Part shown: piece by piece, positions 25,234 to 34,221 of the stretch
How the letters are laid out: every line of letters starts with the position of its first letter
How positions within the stretch are numbered: the stretch's first letter is position 1
Assembly: GCA_910589045.1 (NCBI GenBank)
Contig: CAJUSH010000003.1
Span: forward strand, 1-64,000
Reading direction: 5' to 3'
Source of the DNA: an uncultured Eubacterium sp.
Lineage (GTDB): Bacteria > Bacillota_A > Clostridia > Lachnospirales > Lachnospiraceae
Length of the DNA: 64,000 nucleotides
The notes under the pieces: generated by a model
Told to the model about the DNA's origin: nothing
The model's database searches: none
The model's input: the letters and a program-made list of their open reading frames with translations, nothing else
Position numbers and translations under genes: made by a program

Positions 25234-26186
25234 AAAACCTCCCTTCCCACGATCTCCCTGACAAATGCTGCCATATCACCGAGCAGCATCGCTTCGTACA
25301 TCGACGCATCCATTGAAAAGCTCCCGCTCATCGCCGGCATCGGAACAATCTTCAGATTGGACAGCTCCTTTTGTCCGCTCTCCAATCCGAGATCTTCCAA
25401 CAGGCGGGCCTGCGCCCTATCATACAGAGTTCCCTCCCGCTGGAGACTGTACATGCGATCGCAGCAGTTATATACTGCCCGAAGGAATAATGGCCGGACC
25501 GGCAAATTCAGTACCACCAGCTCATATTCACTTTCCTGCAGCACCCGACGCAAAAGCTCTGTAAAGTCTTTTCCGGTCAAATCATCCAAATCCATCTGCG
25601 CGCGGACCGCCGGAATATAGTCCAGCTGTCCAAGGGTCTGTGTCAATGCCGCCAAAACTGTCTGCATCGGCACAGTTTCCCTGTGCATCTCATAAATCAA
25701 ATCACCCACATCCCTGAAATCCGTCCCGAAAAATCCGCTGTAATAAGAAAAATCAAGATAAAGGGTACGCTTCTTCTCCGCGCGGATCAGACTGTATACG
25801 AGTGCAAACCCGGTCTGAAGATCGTAACCATGCGGGGAACAAACCGCAACCACCTCCCGCTCATAGAGCATATGGAGCGCGCCCGGAAGATAGAGCTGCT
25901 GCTCTGCGGCAAGTGCATACACTGCCTTCAGCAAGCGGTCTGCCGGCTGGTACGGACAAAGCTGCCCCTCCCCCAGCCGCAGGAGCAGGATTCCCTCCTC
26001 CTTTGCAAGCGCTGCCTGGCCCTCCTCCCAATCGCTTTCCCCGACCAGTGCCAGCACGGCCCCTGCGCTGCGCAGCTCCTCCCAGCTGCCGCAGAGTACC
26101 GGCCTTAACCGAAGCCGGTGCATCATAAGATATGCGGCAAGTCCCGGACCGATCTCCTCATCTAAAATCGATAACTTCGTCTGTAT
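25230..26186 (-). CDS. CpaE-like pilus assembly protein, probable AUA start
   Basis: The protein resembles CpaE/TadZ: a receiver-like N-terminal region followed by a ParA/MinD-like fold whose P-loop (CSPHGYDLQTG) is degenerate. The first ATG (26126) would remove the first beta strand, while the reading frame continues upstream with a typical strand/helix start, QTKLSILDEEIGPG, down to a TGA. The only codon in a good position after GGAGGGAGG is ATA at 26186 (eight-base spacing). I annotate from there, giving about 318 residues, but an ATG-to-ATA change or use of the later ATG is possible. It is first in the Tad operon. Confidence 0.65.
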   Translation of the reverse strand: MQTKLSILDEEIGPGLAAYLMMHRLRLRPVLCGSWEELRSAGAVLALVGESDWEEGQAALAKEEGILLLRLGEGQLCPYQPADRLLKAVYALAAEQQLYLPGALHMLYEREVVAVCSPHGYDLQTGFALVYSLIRAEKKRTLYLDFSYYSGFFGTDFRDVGDLIYEMHRETVPMQTVLAALTQTLGQLDYIPAVRAQMDLDDLTGKDFTELLRRVLQESEYELVVLNLPVRPLFLRAVYNCCDRMYSLQREGTLYDRAQARLLEDLGLESGQKELSNLKIVPMPAMSGSFSMDASMYEAMLLGDMAAFVREIVGREVL

Positions 26187-26190
26187 GCTT

Positions 26191-26200
26191 CACGCCTCCC
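26191..26200 (-). promoter_or_regulatory. strong Shine-Dalgarno that points to an AUA start
   Basis: GGAGGGAGG lies eight bases before ATA in the CpaE-like frame. A GTG directly after it (GTGAAG) opens a different frame that stops after 11 codons. Confidence 0.5.
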
Positions 26201-26345
26201 TCCGTTTTTGTTTTCGGAATATTGTCTGTCACCCTGGAATTCATTCATGAGAATTGATAAAGCTGAATCTTACTTGAAAATCATTTGCAAATAGAATCAG
26301 ATAGATTGTAAGGAGATTATAAGCGAACGCTTTTCATTTGTCCAT

Positions 26346-26381
26346 GTAGTATCACGAAAAAATTATTTTTCGCGATACTAC
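26346..26381. repeat. perfect-ended hairpin after bofA
   Basis: GTAGTATC and GATACTAC are perfect inverted arms around CGAAAAA/TTTTTCG, with only a single mismatched pair between them. It starts within the bofA stop codon. There is no T-run after it on the minus strand, so it may terminate or stabilise RNA by structure alone, or form a bidirectional element. Confidence 0.6.
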
Positions 26382-26650
26382 AGGTTCATGTATAGTAAAA
26401 TTGCATAAAGCATGCCGTAACCCCCGATTCCAAGGCCTCCGACCACACACAGGTTTAACAGGTTTAAACCCACTGCCAGTCCGATCCCTGCGGCGGAAAG
26501 ACACCCGTTTGTGAAATAGATTGCCACGGCGCCCACCAGCATCCGAACCAAAAAGTGCAGTAAAAATGCGGCTTTGCGGCGCAGCGCACCGATGACTAAT
26601 ACCGCCATGCAGGCGGCGACGATCACGAGCATCCCGGTTGATGTATCCAT
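26378..26650 (-). CDS. bofA: BofA-family membrane protein (pro-sigma-K processing inhibitor)
   Basis: The 90-residue protein has two hydrophobic segments and the BofA signature near the end (NGCLSAAGIGLAVGLNLLN and GLGIGGYGMLYAILLY). In Bacillus BofA holds the SpoIVFB protease inactive in the forespore outer membrane during sporulation. A GGGAGG site precedes ATG. It is divergent from a DUF2508 gene, 121 bases away. Confidence 0.85.
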   Translation of the reverse strand: MDTSTGMLVIVAACMAVLVIGALRRKAAFLLHFLVRMLVGAVAIYFTNGCLSAAGIGLAVGLNLLNLCVVGGLGIGGYGMLYAILLYMNL

Positions 26651-26771
26651 AAATTCCTACCTCCCTGCTTTGTACCAATTTACTCCGAATTTTGTAAAAT
26701 ATGCCTGTTTTTGTATAAGTTGCCAAGCAGTTGCTTATAATGGAAGTAAGAATAAAAAAGGACGTGACCAT

Positions 26772-26990
26772 ATGCTACATTTGTTTCACCAGCCCCGGAA
26801 TGAAAAAAAAGATACGCGCTACACCGTCCTGCTGGACGATCTAGCGCGTACAAAAAAGGAATTGGATCATGTATATGCCGCGTTTTCGAACGTGACGGAT
26901 CCGGATCTGATCGACGCGTACATCTATCAGCTAAACTCCGCACAGCTAAGATACCGCTTCCTGCTCAACTCCGTAAAGGAATATCAGTAG
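26772..26990 (+). CDS. DUF2508 (YaaL-like) small protein
   Basis: The 72-residue helical protein matches DUF2508/YaaL in size and pattern (LARTKKELDHVYAAFSNV followed by DPDLIDAYIYQL). Function is unknown; in Bacillus yaaL sits next to bofA, and the two genes are also neighbours here but point away from each other. ATG at 26772 follows AAGGA; the frame is open much further upstream into the bofA gene but without a ribosome site. Confidence 0.8.
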   Translation: MLHLFHQPRNEKKDTRYTVLLDDLARTKKELDHVYAAFSNVTDPDLIDAYIYQLNSAQLRYRFLLNSVKEYQ

Positions 26991-27013
26991 GAAATGCTTT
27001 TTATCTCCTCCTG

Positions 27014-27490
27014 CTATGCCAGAAAGCCCCGGCTTTTCTGCGTCCCGTCAAACGCTGCTTCATTTAAAGAATTTCTTCCATAGGTATAACCTGCATATAC
27101 CGTTTCTGTGTTTTTCATGACAGGCTCTGAGGTGTCCTCCTCCGCAATCTTGGAGAAGGCATCGTAGAGCTTGTTCATGACATTGCGTGCGTTGGAAATC
27201 GGCTTTTTCTTGTGTGTTGCCTGTGCCAGCGCAAGCTGTCTGCGGCTGTAATTGTACAGCGGATACAGCTCCTTCGCAAGGTCGTATTTGAAATCCAACG
27301 AATCCTGCAGATTTTTCAGTACTGCATCCGCATGACGGATCGCCTGCTTAAAAGGCTCCCCGCCAAGCTCAAACGTCTCCAGCGCATCATCCAGATAAGT
27401 AAAAAATATATCATACTGTATCACAATCATCTCACTGGCATTGCACTGCGTCAGCCTGCGGGTAAACTCTTTTTTCTTTTCGTCTGTCAT
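27014..27490 (-). CDS. fliS: FliS-like flagellar export chaperone
   Basis: The 158-residue helical protein is FliS-like (LTQCNASEMIVIQYDIFFTYLDDA at the N-terminus, then helices around residues 45-115). It would bind the flagellin C-terminus and stop it polymerising before export. It lies 34 bases downstream of the flagellin gene. The C-terminal 40 residues extend past the usual FliS bundle. The family call rests on pattern and context. Confidence 0.75.
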   Translation of the reverse strand: MTDEKKKEFTRRLTQCNASEMIVIQYDIFFTYLDDALETFELGGEPFKQAIRHADAVLKNLQDSLDFKYDLAKELYPLYNYSRRQLALAQATHKKKPISNARNVMNKLYDAFSKIAEEDTSEPVMKNTETVYAGYTYGRNSLNEAAFDGTQKSRGFLA

Positions 27491-27523
27491 ACCATCAGCC
27501 TCCGTATTTCATAACACAATCGT

Positions 27524-28987
27524 CTACTGCAGGAGCTGCAAAATCTGCTGCGGCATGTCATTTGCCTGCGTCAGTACGGAGATCGCCGCCTGATCCAATA
27601 CGTTCATGTTTGAGTAAGTAGCCATTTCCTCTGCCATATCCGTATCCATGATACGTGAGATCGCCGACTCCATATTTTCTACGGTTCCGTCAAGGCTCTT
27701 CACCGCATAATCCAGACGGTTCTGATATGCACCGATCCGCGAGCGCACGGCGCTCACCTGTGCAATGGCATCATCCAGATCTGCCATGGCCTGGTCTGCC
27801 TTTCCGCTTCTCACCAGATTCAGGTCACTGATAAACAGTGCCTCGCAGTTTACCGCCGGAATGCGCACATCGACAATCTGGTTTTCGTGGGCGCCGACCT
27901 GAAGCGTCATACTTCCCAGATCGGTCATCTCCAGATCCACGGTTATATTATTTCCCCCTCCGACATTGGCTAACACGCCCTTCGCGTCCTGCTCCGGGTC
28001 AACCTCAAAAATCATCTCAAAGCCGTTCAGGTCCTTGATCGTAACCTTCTTCCCGTCCGACAAGTAGGTTGCCGTCTTTGCAAATCCTTCCTCATAAGTG
28101 GCTGCGGGTGTGATCGGATTGCCGTTCATATCCAGCTTTGGCGAACCCTCCTCTAAAATATTGATCCCGGTATCCTTGCCCTGGGCCGTTCTCGGGTTTG
28201 CCTCGTTTGAATTTGTGTACTCGATCTTTTCTTTTTTCCCGTACCCGAACGTAGTCAGCTGATACTGGACGTTTCCGCCGCCTGCCGGTAATTGCTCCAC
28301 CTTTACACCGGCAAGCTCGCCCTTTTCCTTCAGCTTTGTATAAATATCATTCTGGCTATCTGTCGCCAGAATATCGATCTTGACACCGTTGATTTCTATC
28401 TTTGCCGCCGTACCTGCCGTTATGTTACCGGTCGTCAAAACGGCCTTCTCCGGAAGCTGTGTGATCTGGACCGCATAATCCTTCGCATCCACCCCGTCCG
28501 TGGTCTGGAAATTGCGGATATAGGTTCCCGCCAGATCACCGCCGACACTCGGAAACATCCGGTAATCCTGCGAACCGTCTAAAATCCGCTTTCCGTTAAA
28601 CTCCGTATCCCGCGCGATCCGGTCGACCTCGTCCTGTAATTTTTCCACCTCATCCTGGCATGCCTGCTTGTCATCCTCCGTCATGGAATCAGTCGCGGAC
28701 TGTACGGACAATTCGCGCATGCGCTGCAGCATCGCATGGATTTCGCTTAACCCGCCATCTGCCGTCTGCAAGACGCTCGTTCCGTCCGCCGCGTTGCTGC
28801 TGGACTGCTCGAGAGCATTGATCTGCGCGCGCATCTTATTGCTGATGGCCATGCCTGCCGGGTTATCCTTCGCCTTGTTCAGCTTAAAGCCGGAGGACAG
28901 ACGCTGAATTGAAGCGGACAGCTTATCCTCCGTCCGATGAAGCTGGGCATTTGAAATCACAGCTGATATGTTCTGGTTTACTTTCAT
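27524..28987 (-). CDS. fliC: flagellin
   Basis: The 487-residue protein has conserved D0/D1 ends (MKVNQNISAVISNAQL and LSSGFKLNKAKDNPAGMAIS at the N-terminus; SAVRSRIGAYQNRLDYAVKSL and the terminal QANDMPQQILQLLQ helix at the C-terminus), with a variable middle domain (about 170-380). It polymerises into the flagellar filament. ATG at 28987 follows AGAGGTGCG; a GTG three codons upstream overlaps the Shine-Dalgarno. A sigma-28-like promoter lies about 100 bases upstream. Confidence 0.96.
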   Translation of the reverse strand: MKVNQNISAVISNAQLHRTEDKLSASIQRLSSGFKLNKAKDNPAGMAISNKMRAQINALEQSSSNAADGTSVLQTADGGLSEIHAMLQRMRELSVQSATDSMTEDDKQACQDEVEKLQDEVDRIARDTEFNGKRILDGSQDYRMFPSVGGDLAGTYIRNFQTTDGVDAKDYAVQITQLPEKAVLTTGNITAGTAAKIEINGVKIDILATDSQNDIYTKLKEKGELAGVKVEQLPAGGGNVQYQLTTFGYGKKEKIEYTNSNEANPRTAQGKDTGINILEEGSPKLDMNGNPITPAATYEEGFAKTATYLSDGKKVTIKDLNGFEMIFEVDPEQDAKGVLANVGGGNNITVDLEMTDLGSMTLQVGAHENQIVDVRIPAVNCEALFISDLNLVRSGKADQAMADLDDAIAQVSAVRSRIGAYQNRLDYAVKSLDGTVENMESAISRIMDTDMAEEMATYSNMNVLDQAAISVLTQANDMPQQILQLLQ

Positions 28988-29085
28988 AATTCGCACCTCT
29001 ATCTATTTCTTGTGCGCTTCCCTGCGGTTTTGTATCCGGCAACGATCCCTGTCACCGGTTTTCATCCGAAAAACATCCGTTACAT

Positions 29086-29112
29086 ATATCGGCGTCTTAC
29101 GCCTCTTTTGTA
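29086..29112 (-). promoter_or_regulatory. sigma-28-like promoter for flagellin
   Basis: On the minus strand TACA and GCCGATAT are separated by exactly 15 bases, close to the flagellar consensus TAAA-N15-GCCGATAA (one mismatch in each element). The -35 lies inside the end of the DUF6240 coding sequence. Confidence 0.7.
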
Positions 29113-32100
29113 ATCCCCTCTCTGAAAAAACGAACCATTTTTTCCACGATTCCGTAAAGCTCCCTCGTCTGGATTTCCTGCTCCCTGTCATCCCCCGGCT
29201 GTACGCTCTCCCCGGCATTCAGCTCAAAGCGTACAAACTCCACATGCTCGCTGTAGAGGATCTGTACCTGATTTTCAAAGCCCTCACCTCTTAACTCGCC
29301 AAGCAGCGACTCAATCTGCTCCTGCTCCCGCGTGAGCTGATCCGCCCCTGCCCTGGAGTCGGAGGCGATATAGCCCCGGATGCCCTTTGCCTCAGCACGC
29401 AGCTCTGCCGTCACCCTGCCGTAGGTATTGCACTCCATCGTGATGCGCACCATGCCCTTTTTTTCGGAACCGCGGACGATTTTCACATTGACGCCGACCG
29501 CCCCGTCCCTCGTGATGACGGGAATCTGGTAACGCTCCTCCTTCGTCATGCTCACGCCCAGATGGAGCTGTGCCGTCATCATCTGGAGCTGACGAATATC
29601 AAGGGTTGACATTCCGTGCGCGTACATCACGGTCTGCCCGCAGTGCTCCGCCACCTCTGCCAGTGTGTTCTGCGCCTCTGCCAGCTCCTTTGGTGTCTGC
29701 AGGCTCTCGCCCAGCTTAAACAGAATATCCTCCTTGATCTTTGCAATCTCCTCCATCAGGTCCTGCTCGCTCTCATCCTCCTCGATCCGGTCCGCCAGTG
29801 CGAAGAAGCGCCGGAGCGCATCGTTTGGATTAGCCATCATCTGCTGCATGGCCAGCACATTGTCCACCGTCGCGGGCACGGCGTAATTTTCCAGCATCTC
29901 ATAAATCTGGCTTTCCGCCGCTGCTGCCGCCTGCATATCCGCAAGCTGCTCCCTGTAATAGGCCATAGCCTCCCCGTCGTCTGCCTGCGTCCTGGAAAGC
30001 TCCTCTAAAAACTGCTCCGGCGTCAAATCCTTCCAGCGCTCGCCCTTCAAAAGATCCGAAAACTGCTCCGGGTCCGTATCCGTCTGCCGTATCTGCTGAA
30101 AGCATTCTGTCTGGAACGCCGCGTCAATCTGATCCGTGATCGAGGTTCCGTTCATGGTACCCTTTACGCCGCCAAAATTGTCGTCGACAGAATAGTCCAT
30201 GCCGCTCTTTTTCCCGCTTCGCACCGCACGAAGCAGATTATCCATCGTGATCGGCTCGCCCTGCTGCACCAGCGCACCGATGGCCGCTCCGTCTCCTGCC
30301 TCCACCTGATGGATCAGGCGGTAAATCCCGATGTAGGAATCCCGCTCCTCCGGTGAGATCCCGTGATTTTGCTCCAGCTTCCACAAATATTCGCTGAACT
30401 TTGTCAGATCATCCCCGCCGCCGATGCGCTCGCGGATCTGCGCCGCCTGCTCATTTAGCTCGGACATCTGCATCTTCAGCGGATTGATTCCGTCCCGTAT
30501 CATCTCCCGCACAACCGCAGGCTTTAAGCTGTCGAAGGCCTGCTGTACCTGCCGGTCTGCCAGCTTCATCCTGAGCACGGACTCCTCCGTGATCGCCAGA
30601 TGATTGTATGCTAAAATGCGCACTGCACGGGCGTTGCCCTCATTTGCTTCCATCCCGATTTCCCGCAGAATATCGTCAACATTTCGAAACGCCTTCTGAA
30701 TCGAGTCACCCAGATCGCGGCGCGGCTCCGTCATCATCGTCTCGTACGCCTCACCCGCAGCATCCATCCGCGCCTGCATGGACGCACCTTCCGCGTGCAG
30801 GCTCTCCACAGTTCCGTCATAGCGCGTACTGCCGATCGCGTAGGCGGGCATTCCCTTTAACTGCTCCGCAGCCTCGATCGTCTCCTGGAACAGCGCTACC
30901 TGGCCGCTGCCGGTCTCGCTTCCGTCCGCCTGCAAAAGCTCCCTGTAATAGCTCTGCTCCTGCGCCTTCAGATCCTCCACCAGCCGGACAAGAGGCTGGA
31001 TGTCAAGCTCCATGCCCCGCTTGATCAGGCTGTAATTCGCCTCCGTCGTCATGACAAGGCGTGTTTCCTCCAAAATCCTGCGCGCTTCGACCAGAGAATG
31101 GCTGCGCTCAAACTCCTGCTGTCCGTTTGCATCGCCCTTTCCGGCACCGCCCGCCGTCAGCCGGTGCGCCTCCCGCAGATTTTCGATCGTCAGCTCCTGG
31201 CCCTGCGATATAACATACAGCAGATCCGCATCCGTCGTCTCCTCGATGACGGTCATCGCCTCCGCAGCTCTCTCTGCCGGCGAATAACCCTCCATGAGAT
31301 ATGCATCTGCGGGCGCCCTGCCGTCCGCCACAGCTTCCGTCATCGCCTGCATGACCTGCTCCTGCGCGGGGGGCAGCTCCATCTGCTTTAGGTCGTTCAG
31401 GTAATTCAGGTTCTGCGCCGTAACAGGCAGGTTGTTTGCCGCCAGCCATTTGCCCGCGGCGAGATTTTCCTCCGTCACCTCAAGCCCTGCCGCTGCAACG
31501 ACCCGCTCGATCTGCTCCGTAATCTGCGCCCCGTCAAATGTGCCGTCCGGCTGAACGACATAAGCGCTTCCCCCGTTGTACTGCGCCTGATAGAGATTGC
31601 CGACGGTCGGCTCCAGCCCGTTGTCCAGCATATATTTAAGCGCACCTTCACTGAGAGGCTCCATCGCATTTGCCTGTGCCAGCGCCGTCTCATACTGCGC
31701 CGCAAGCGCCGCGGAGCCTGCGATCTGCGCGATCTGCTCCGGTGTAAGCTCTCCGCTGAAATAGCTTGTATCCTTTCCGGCCTTTGCAAGCTCCATCTGA
31801 ATCTTGTCGGTTTCCGTCACAACCGTGTGTATATCCGTATCCCGCAGGGAAAAGCCGTCCTCCTCCACCGCCTGCGCACGCTCCGGCGTGGTGGTATTTG
31901 CGCCGACGACCATCTCGTTTTTCATCTGAACCGCATCCTGCGCCGATGCCTGATCCATAATATCCTGAAAGCCCGTCTCCTGCTCGTTTTCCGGCTTCTG
32001 ATAGGTCACTGTCTGCGTCTGCGGTGCGGAGCCCCGAAGGATTCCGCTTATATCCGCGTTTTTTTCCGTCTCATGAGCCTGCGGCTCACTGCTCTTCGCC

Positions 32101-32156
32101 CCGCTCACCTGGGCCTGGGCAAATATTCCTCTTTTTTCCAGCTGTTCGATCTGCAT
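29097..32156 (-). CDS. large DUF6240 flagellar-locus protein, FliK-like C-terminus
   Basis: The 1019-residue acidic protein, rich in Gln, Glu and Ala, is mainly helical and has repeated ...ENLAAGKWLAANNLPVTAQNL-type segments that recur through the middle. It matches the DUF6240 family found near flagellin genes in Lachnospiraceae. Residues of about 870-980 (VGVNVKIVRG, GRVTAELRAEAKGIRGYIASD) resemble the C-terminal domain of the hook-length protein FliK, so a hook- or export-related role is possible. A GGAAGGAG site precedes ATG, and a weaker sigma-28-like promoter lies just upstream. Confidence 0.75.
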   Translation of the reverse strand: MQIEQLEKRGIFAQAQVSGAKSSEPQAHETEKNADISGILRGSAPQTQTVTYQKPENEQETGFQDIMDQASAQDAVQMKNEMVVGANTTTPERAQAVEEDGFSLRDTDIHTVVTETDKIQMELAKAGKDTSYFSGELTPEQIAQIAGSAALAAQYETALAQANAMEPLSEGALKYMLDNGLEPTVGNLYQAQYNGGSAYVVQPDGTFDGAQITEQIERVVAAAGLEVTEENLAAGKWLAANNLPVTAQNLNYLNDLKQMELPPAQEQVMQAMTEAVADGRAPADAYLMEGYSPAERAAEAMTVIEETTDADLLYVISQGQELTIENLREAHRLTAGGAGKGDANGQQEFERSHSLVEARRILEETRLVMTTEANYSLIKRGMELDIQPLVRLVEDLKAQEQSYYRELLQADGSETGSGQVALFQETIEAAEQLKGMPAYAIGSTRYDGTVESLHAEGASMQARMDAAGEAYETMMTEPRRDLGDSIQKAFRNVDDILREIGMEANEGNARAVRILAYNHLAITEESVLRMKLADRQVQQAFDSLKPAVVREMIRDGINPLKMQMSELNEQAAQIRERIGGGDDLTKFSEYLWKLEQNHGISPEERDSYIGIYRLIHQVEAGDGAAIGALVQQGEPITMDNLLRAVRSGKKSGMDYSVDDNFGGVKGTMNGTSITDQIDAAFQTECFQQIRQTDTDPEQFSDLLKGERWKDLTPEQFLEELSRTQADDGEAMAYYREQLADMQAAAAAESQIYEMLENYAVPATVDNVLAMQQMMANPNDALRRFFALADRIEEDESEQDLMEEIAKIKEDILFKLGESLQTPKELAEAQNTLAEVAEHCGQTVMYAHGMSTLDIRQLQMMTAQLHLGVSMTKEERYQIPVITRDGAVGVNVKIVRGSEKKGMVRITMECNTYGRVTAELRAEAKGIRGYIASDSRAGADQLTREQEQIESLLGELRGEGFENQVQILYSEHVEFVRFELNAGESVQPGDDREQEIQTRELYGIVEKMVRFFREGITKEA

Positions 32157-32195
32157 GTGGCTTCTCCTTCCAAAAGTAAAACTTCACTGTAAAGT

Positions 32196-32222
32196 ATTTC
32201 GGACGAATCCCGGAAAAATTTA
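32196..32222 (-). promoter_or_regulatory. candidate sigma-28-like promoter for the DUF6240 gene
   Basis: TAAA and TCCGAAAT are 15 bases apart on the minus strand. The -35 matches the consensus; the -10 keeps the CCGA core. It adjoins the glgB terminator. Confidence 0.45.
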
Positions 32223-32247
32223 GAGCCACCGCATAATACGGTGGCTC
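32213..32247 (-). terminator. Rho-independent terminator after glgB
   Basis: GAGCCACCG and CGGTGGCTC form a perfect nine-base stem with a seven-base loop, followed on the minus strand by TAAATTTTT. Confidence 0.9.
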
Positions 32248-32264
32248 TGCGAAAAACCTGTGAT

Positions 32265-34190
32265 TTATTTTGCCGGCTTTTTGCTCTCCTTATAATTAAA
32301 CTCAAACACGGCTGCCCCGAATGCAGGCAGGGGATATGCAATGGAGTAGGGCTGTCCATCCCATTCGCCCTTCTTTGCCCGATAGCTTTTCGCCACCTCC
32401 GCCCCGGAACCGCCGAAGCATGCCTCATCCGAATTTAAGACGAGCTTATAGCTGCCCGACTGGGGCACGCCTACCCGGTACTCCGGCCTTGCCACCGGCG
32501 TAAAGTTGAGCACGCAGATCAGACATTTTTTGCCGTCCGAGGACTTGCGGATAAAGCTGTAGATGCTGTGCTCCGTATCATCCGCGTTAATCCACTCAAA
32601 GCCGTTCCACTCATGGTCCATCTCGTACATGGCAGGATATTTTTTATACATCTTGAGAAGCTGCTTCATATAATCATGAATCTGCTGATGCGGCTCCTGT
32701 GCAAGCAGAAACCAATCCAGCTCCCGCTCCTCGCTCCACTCCCGAAGCTGCGCAAAATCCTGTCCCATAAACAGCAGCTTTTTGCCGGGATGCATCATAA
32801 AGTAGGTATATGCCAGACGCAGGTTCGCAAATTTGTCCCCCTCAAGCCCCGGCATCTTATTGATCATGGAGCACTTCAGGTGAACTACCTCATCGTGGGA
32901 GAGCACCAGAATATACTTCTCACTCTCGTTATAGCTCATGGCAAAGGTCATCTTGTAGTGGTTATCCTTGCGGAAATAAGGGTCAAGCTTCATATAATCA
33001 AGGAAATCGTGCATCCAGCCCATGTTCCACTTCAGGGAAAAGTTCAGGCCGTCCTCCTCCGCCTTTCCGGTGACCTTCGGCCATGCGGTGGATTCCTCCG
33101 CGACCATGATCGCACCCTTGTTGCGCCCGGTAATCAACGTATTGATATGCTTGAAAAACTCAATTGCCTCCAGATTTTTATTCTCGCCGTACTTATTGGC
33201 AACCCACTGGCCGTCCTGTTTTCCGTAATCCAGATAGAGCATGGACGCGACTGCATCCACACGCAGGCCGTCGATATGATAGTTCTCCACCCACATCAGC
33301 GCACTCCCGATGAGGAAATTCTTTACTTCATTTTTTCCGTAGTCAAAAATCTTTGTACCCCAGTCCGGATGCTCACCCTTTTTCGGGTCCGCATACTCGT
33401 AAAGACAGGTGCCGTCAAAGTTAGCCAGACCGTGGGCATCCCGCGGGAAATGTGCCGGAACCCAGTCTAAAATCACACCGATCTTATTCTTGTGCAGCTG
33501 ATCCACCAGATATGCAAAATCCTCCGGCGCACCGTAACGCGACGTTGGCGCATAGTAGCCGGTCACCTGGTAGCCCCAGGAGCCGTCAAAGGGATACTCG
33601 GAAATTCCCATCAGCTCAACATGGGTATAGCCCATCTGCTTTACGTATTTGATCAGCGACTTCGCGAACTCGCGATACGTATAAAAGCCTTCGTCCTCGC
33701 GGTTGGGATGCCGCATCCATGAGCCGGGGTGTACCTCTAAAATCGCCATCGGCTCCTTATACACATCCTTTGCGGCGCGCTCCTTCATCCACTCCGCATC
33801 CGTCCACACAAAGCTGTTAATATCTGTTACGATGGATGCCGTCCCCGGACGAAGCTCCGCATAATTTGCATAAGGATCAGCCTTATAAAGAAGCTCCCCG
33901 TCCGCCGTCTCAATCAGGTACTTGTACATATCCCCCTGCCTGACACCCGGAATGAACAGCTCATAAATGCCGCATTCCTCCGGTAAAAGACGCTCCATCT
34001 CATGCGCCGTCTCGTCCCAGTCATTGAAGCTGCCGATGACCCAGACCCGCTTTGCCCCGGGTGCCCACAGATCAAACATCGCACCCTTTTTGCGCTTCTG
34101 CGTCATCAGATGTGCTCCCAGCTTTTTGTAAATGTCGTAATGTGTGGACTGTCCCAAAAGATACATGTCCAATTCAGTAAAATAACCCAT
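32265..34190 (-). CDS. glgB: 1,4-alpha-glucan branching enzyme
   Basis: The 641-residue GH13 enzyme adds alpha-1,6 branches to glycogen. It has an N-terminal CBM48 (about 25-125), then the catalytic barrel with the nucleophile in GLRVDAVASML, the acid/base Glu in VAEESTAWP and the third acidic residue in VLSHDEVVHLK, and the C-terminal all-beta domain. Length is normal. No other glycogen genes are adjacent, so it is a stand-alone branching gene. Confidence 0.96.
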   Translation of the reverse strand: MGYFTELDMYLLGQSTHYDIYKKLGAHLMTQKRKKGAMFDLWAPGAKRVWVIGSFNDWDETAHEMERLLPEECGIYELFIPGVRQGDMYKYLIETADGELLYKADPYANYAELRPGTASIVTDINSFVWTDAEWMKERAAKDVYKEPMAILEVHPGSWMRHPNREDEGFYTYREFAKSLIKYVKQMGYTHVELMGISEYPFDGSWGYQVTGYYAPTSRYGAPEDFAYLVDQLHKNKIGVILDWVPAHFPRDAHGLANFDGTCLYEYADPKKGEHPDWGTKIFDYGKNEVKNFLIGSALMWVENYHIDGLRVDAVASMLYLDYGKQDGQWVANKYGENKNLEAIEFFKHINTLITGRNKGAIMVAEESTAWPKVTGKAEEDGLNFSLKWNMGWMHDFLDYMKLDPYFRKDNHYKMTFAMSYNESEKYILVLSHDEVVHLKCSMINKMPGLEGDKFANLRLAYTYFMMHPGKKLLFMGQDFAQLREWSEERELDWFLLAQEPHQQIHDYMKQLLKMYKKYPAMYEMDHEWNGFEWINADDTEHSIYSFIRKSSDGKKCLICVLNFTPVARPEYRVGVPQSGSYKLVLNSDEACFGGSGAEVAKSYRAKKGEWDGQPYSIAYPLPAFGAAVFEFNYKESKKPAK

Positions 34191-34221
34191 ACCCCCGTCT
34201 CCTTATTGTTATAATATTTTT

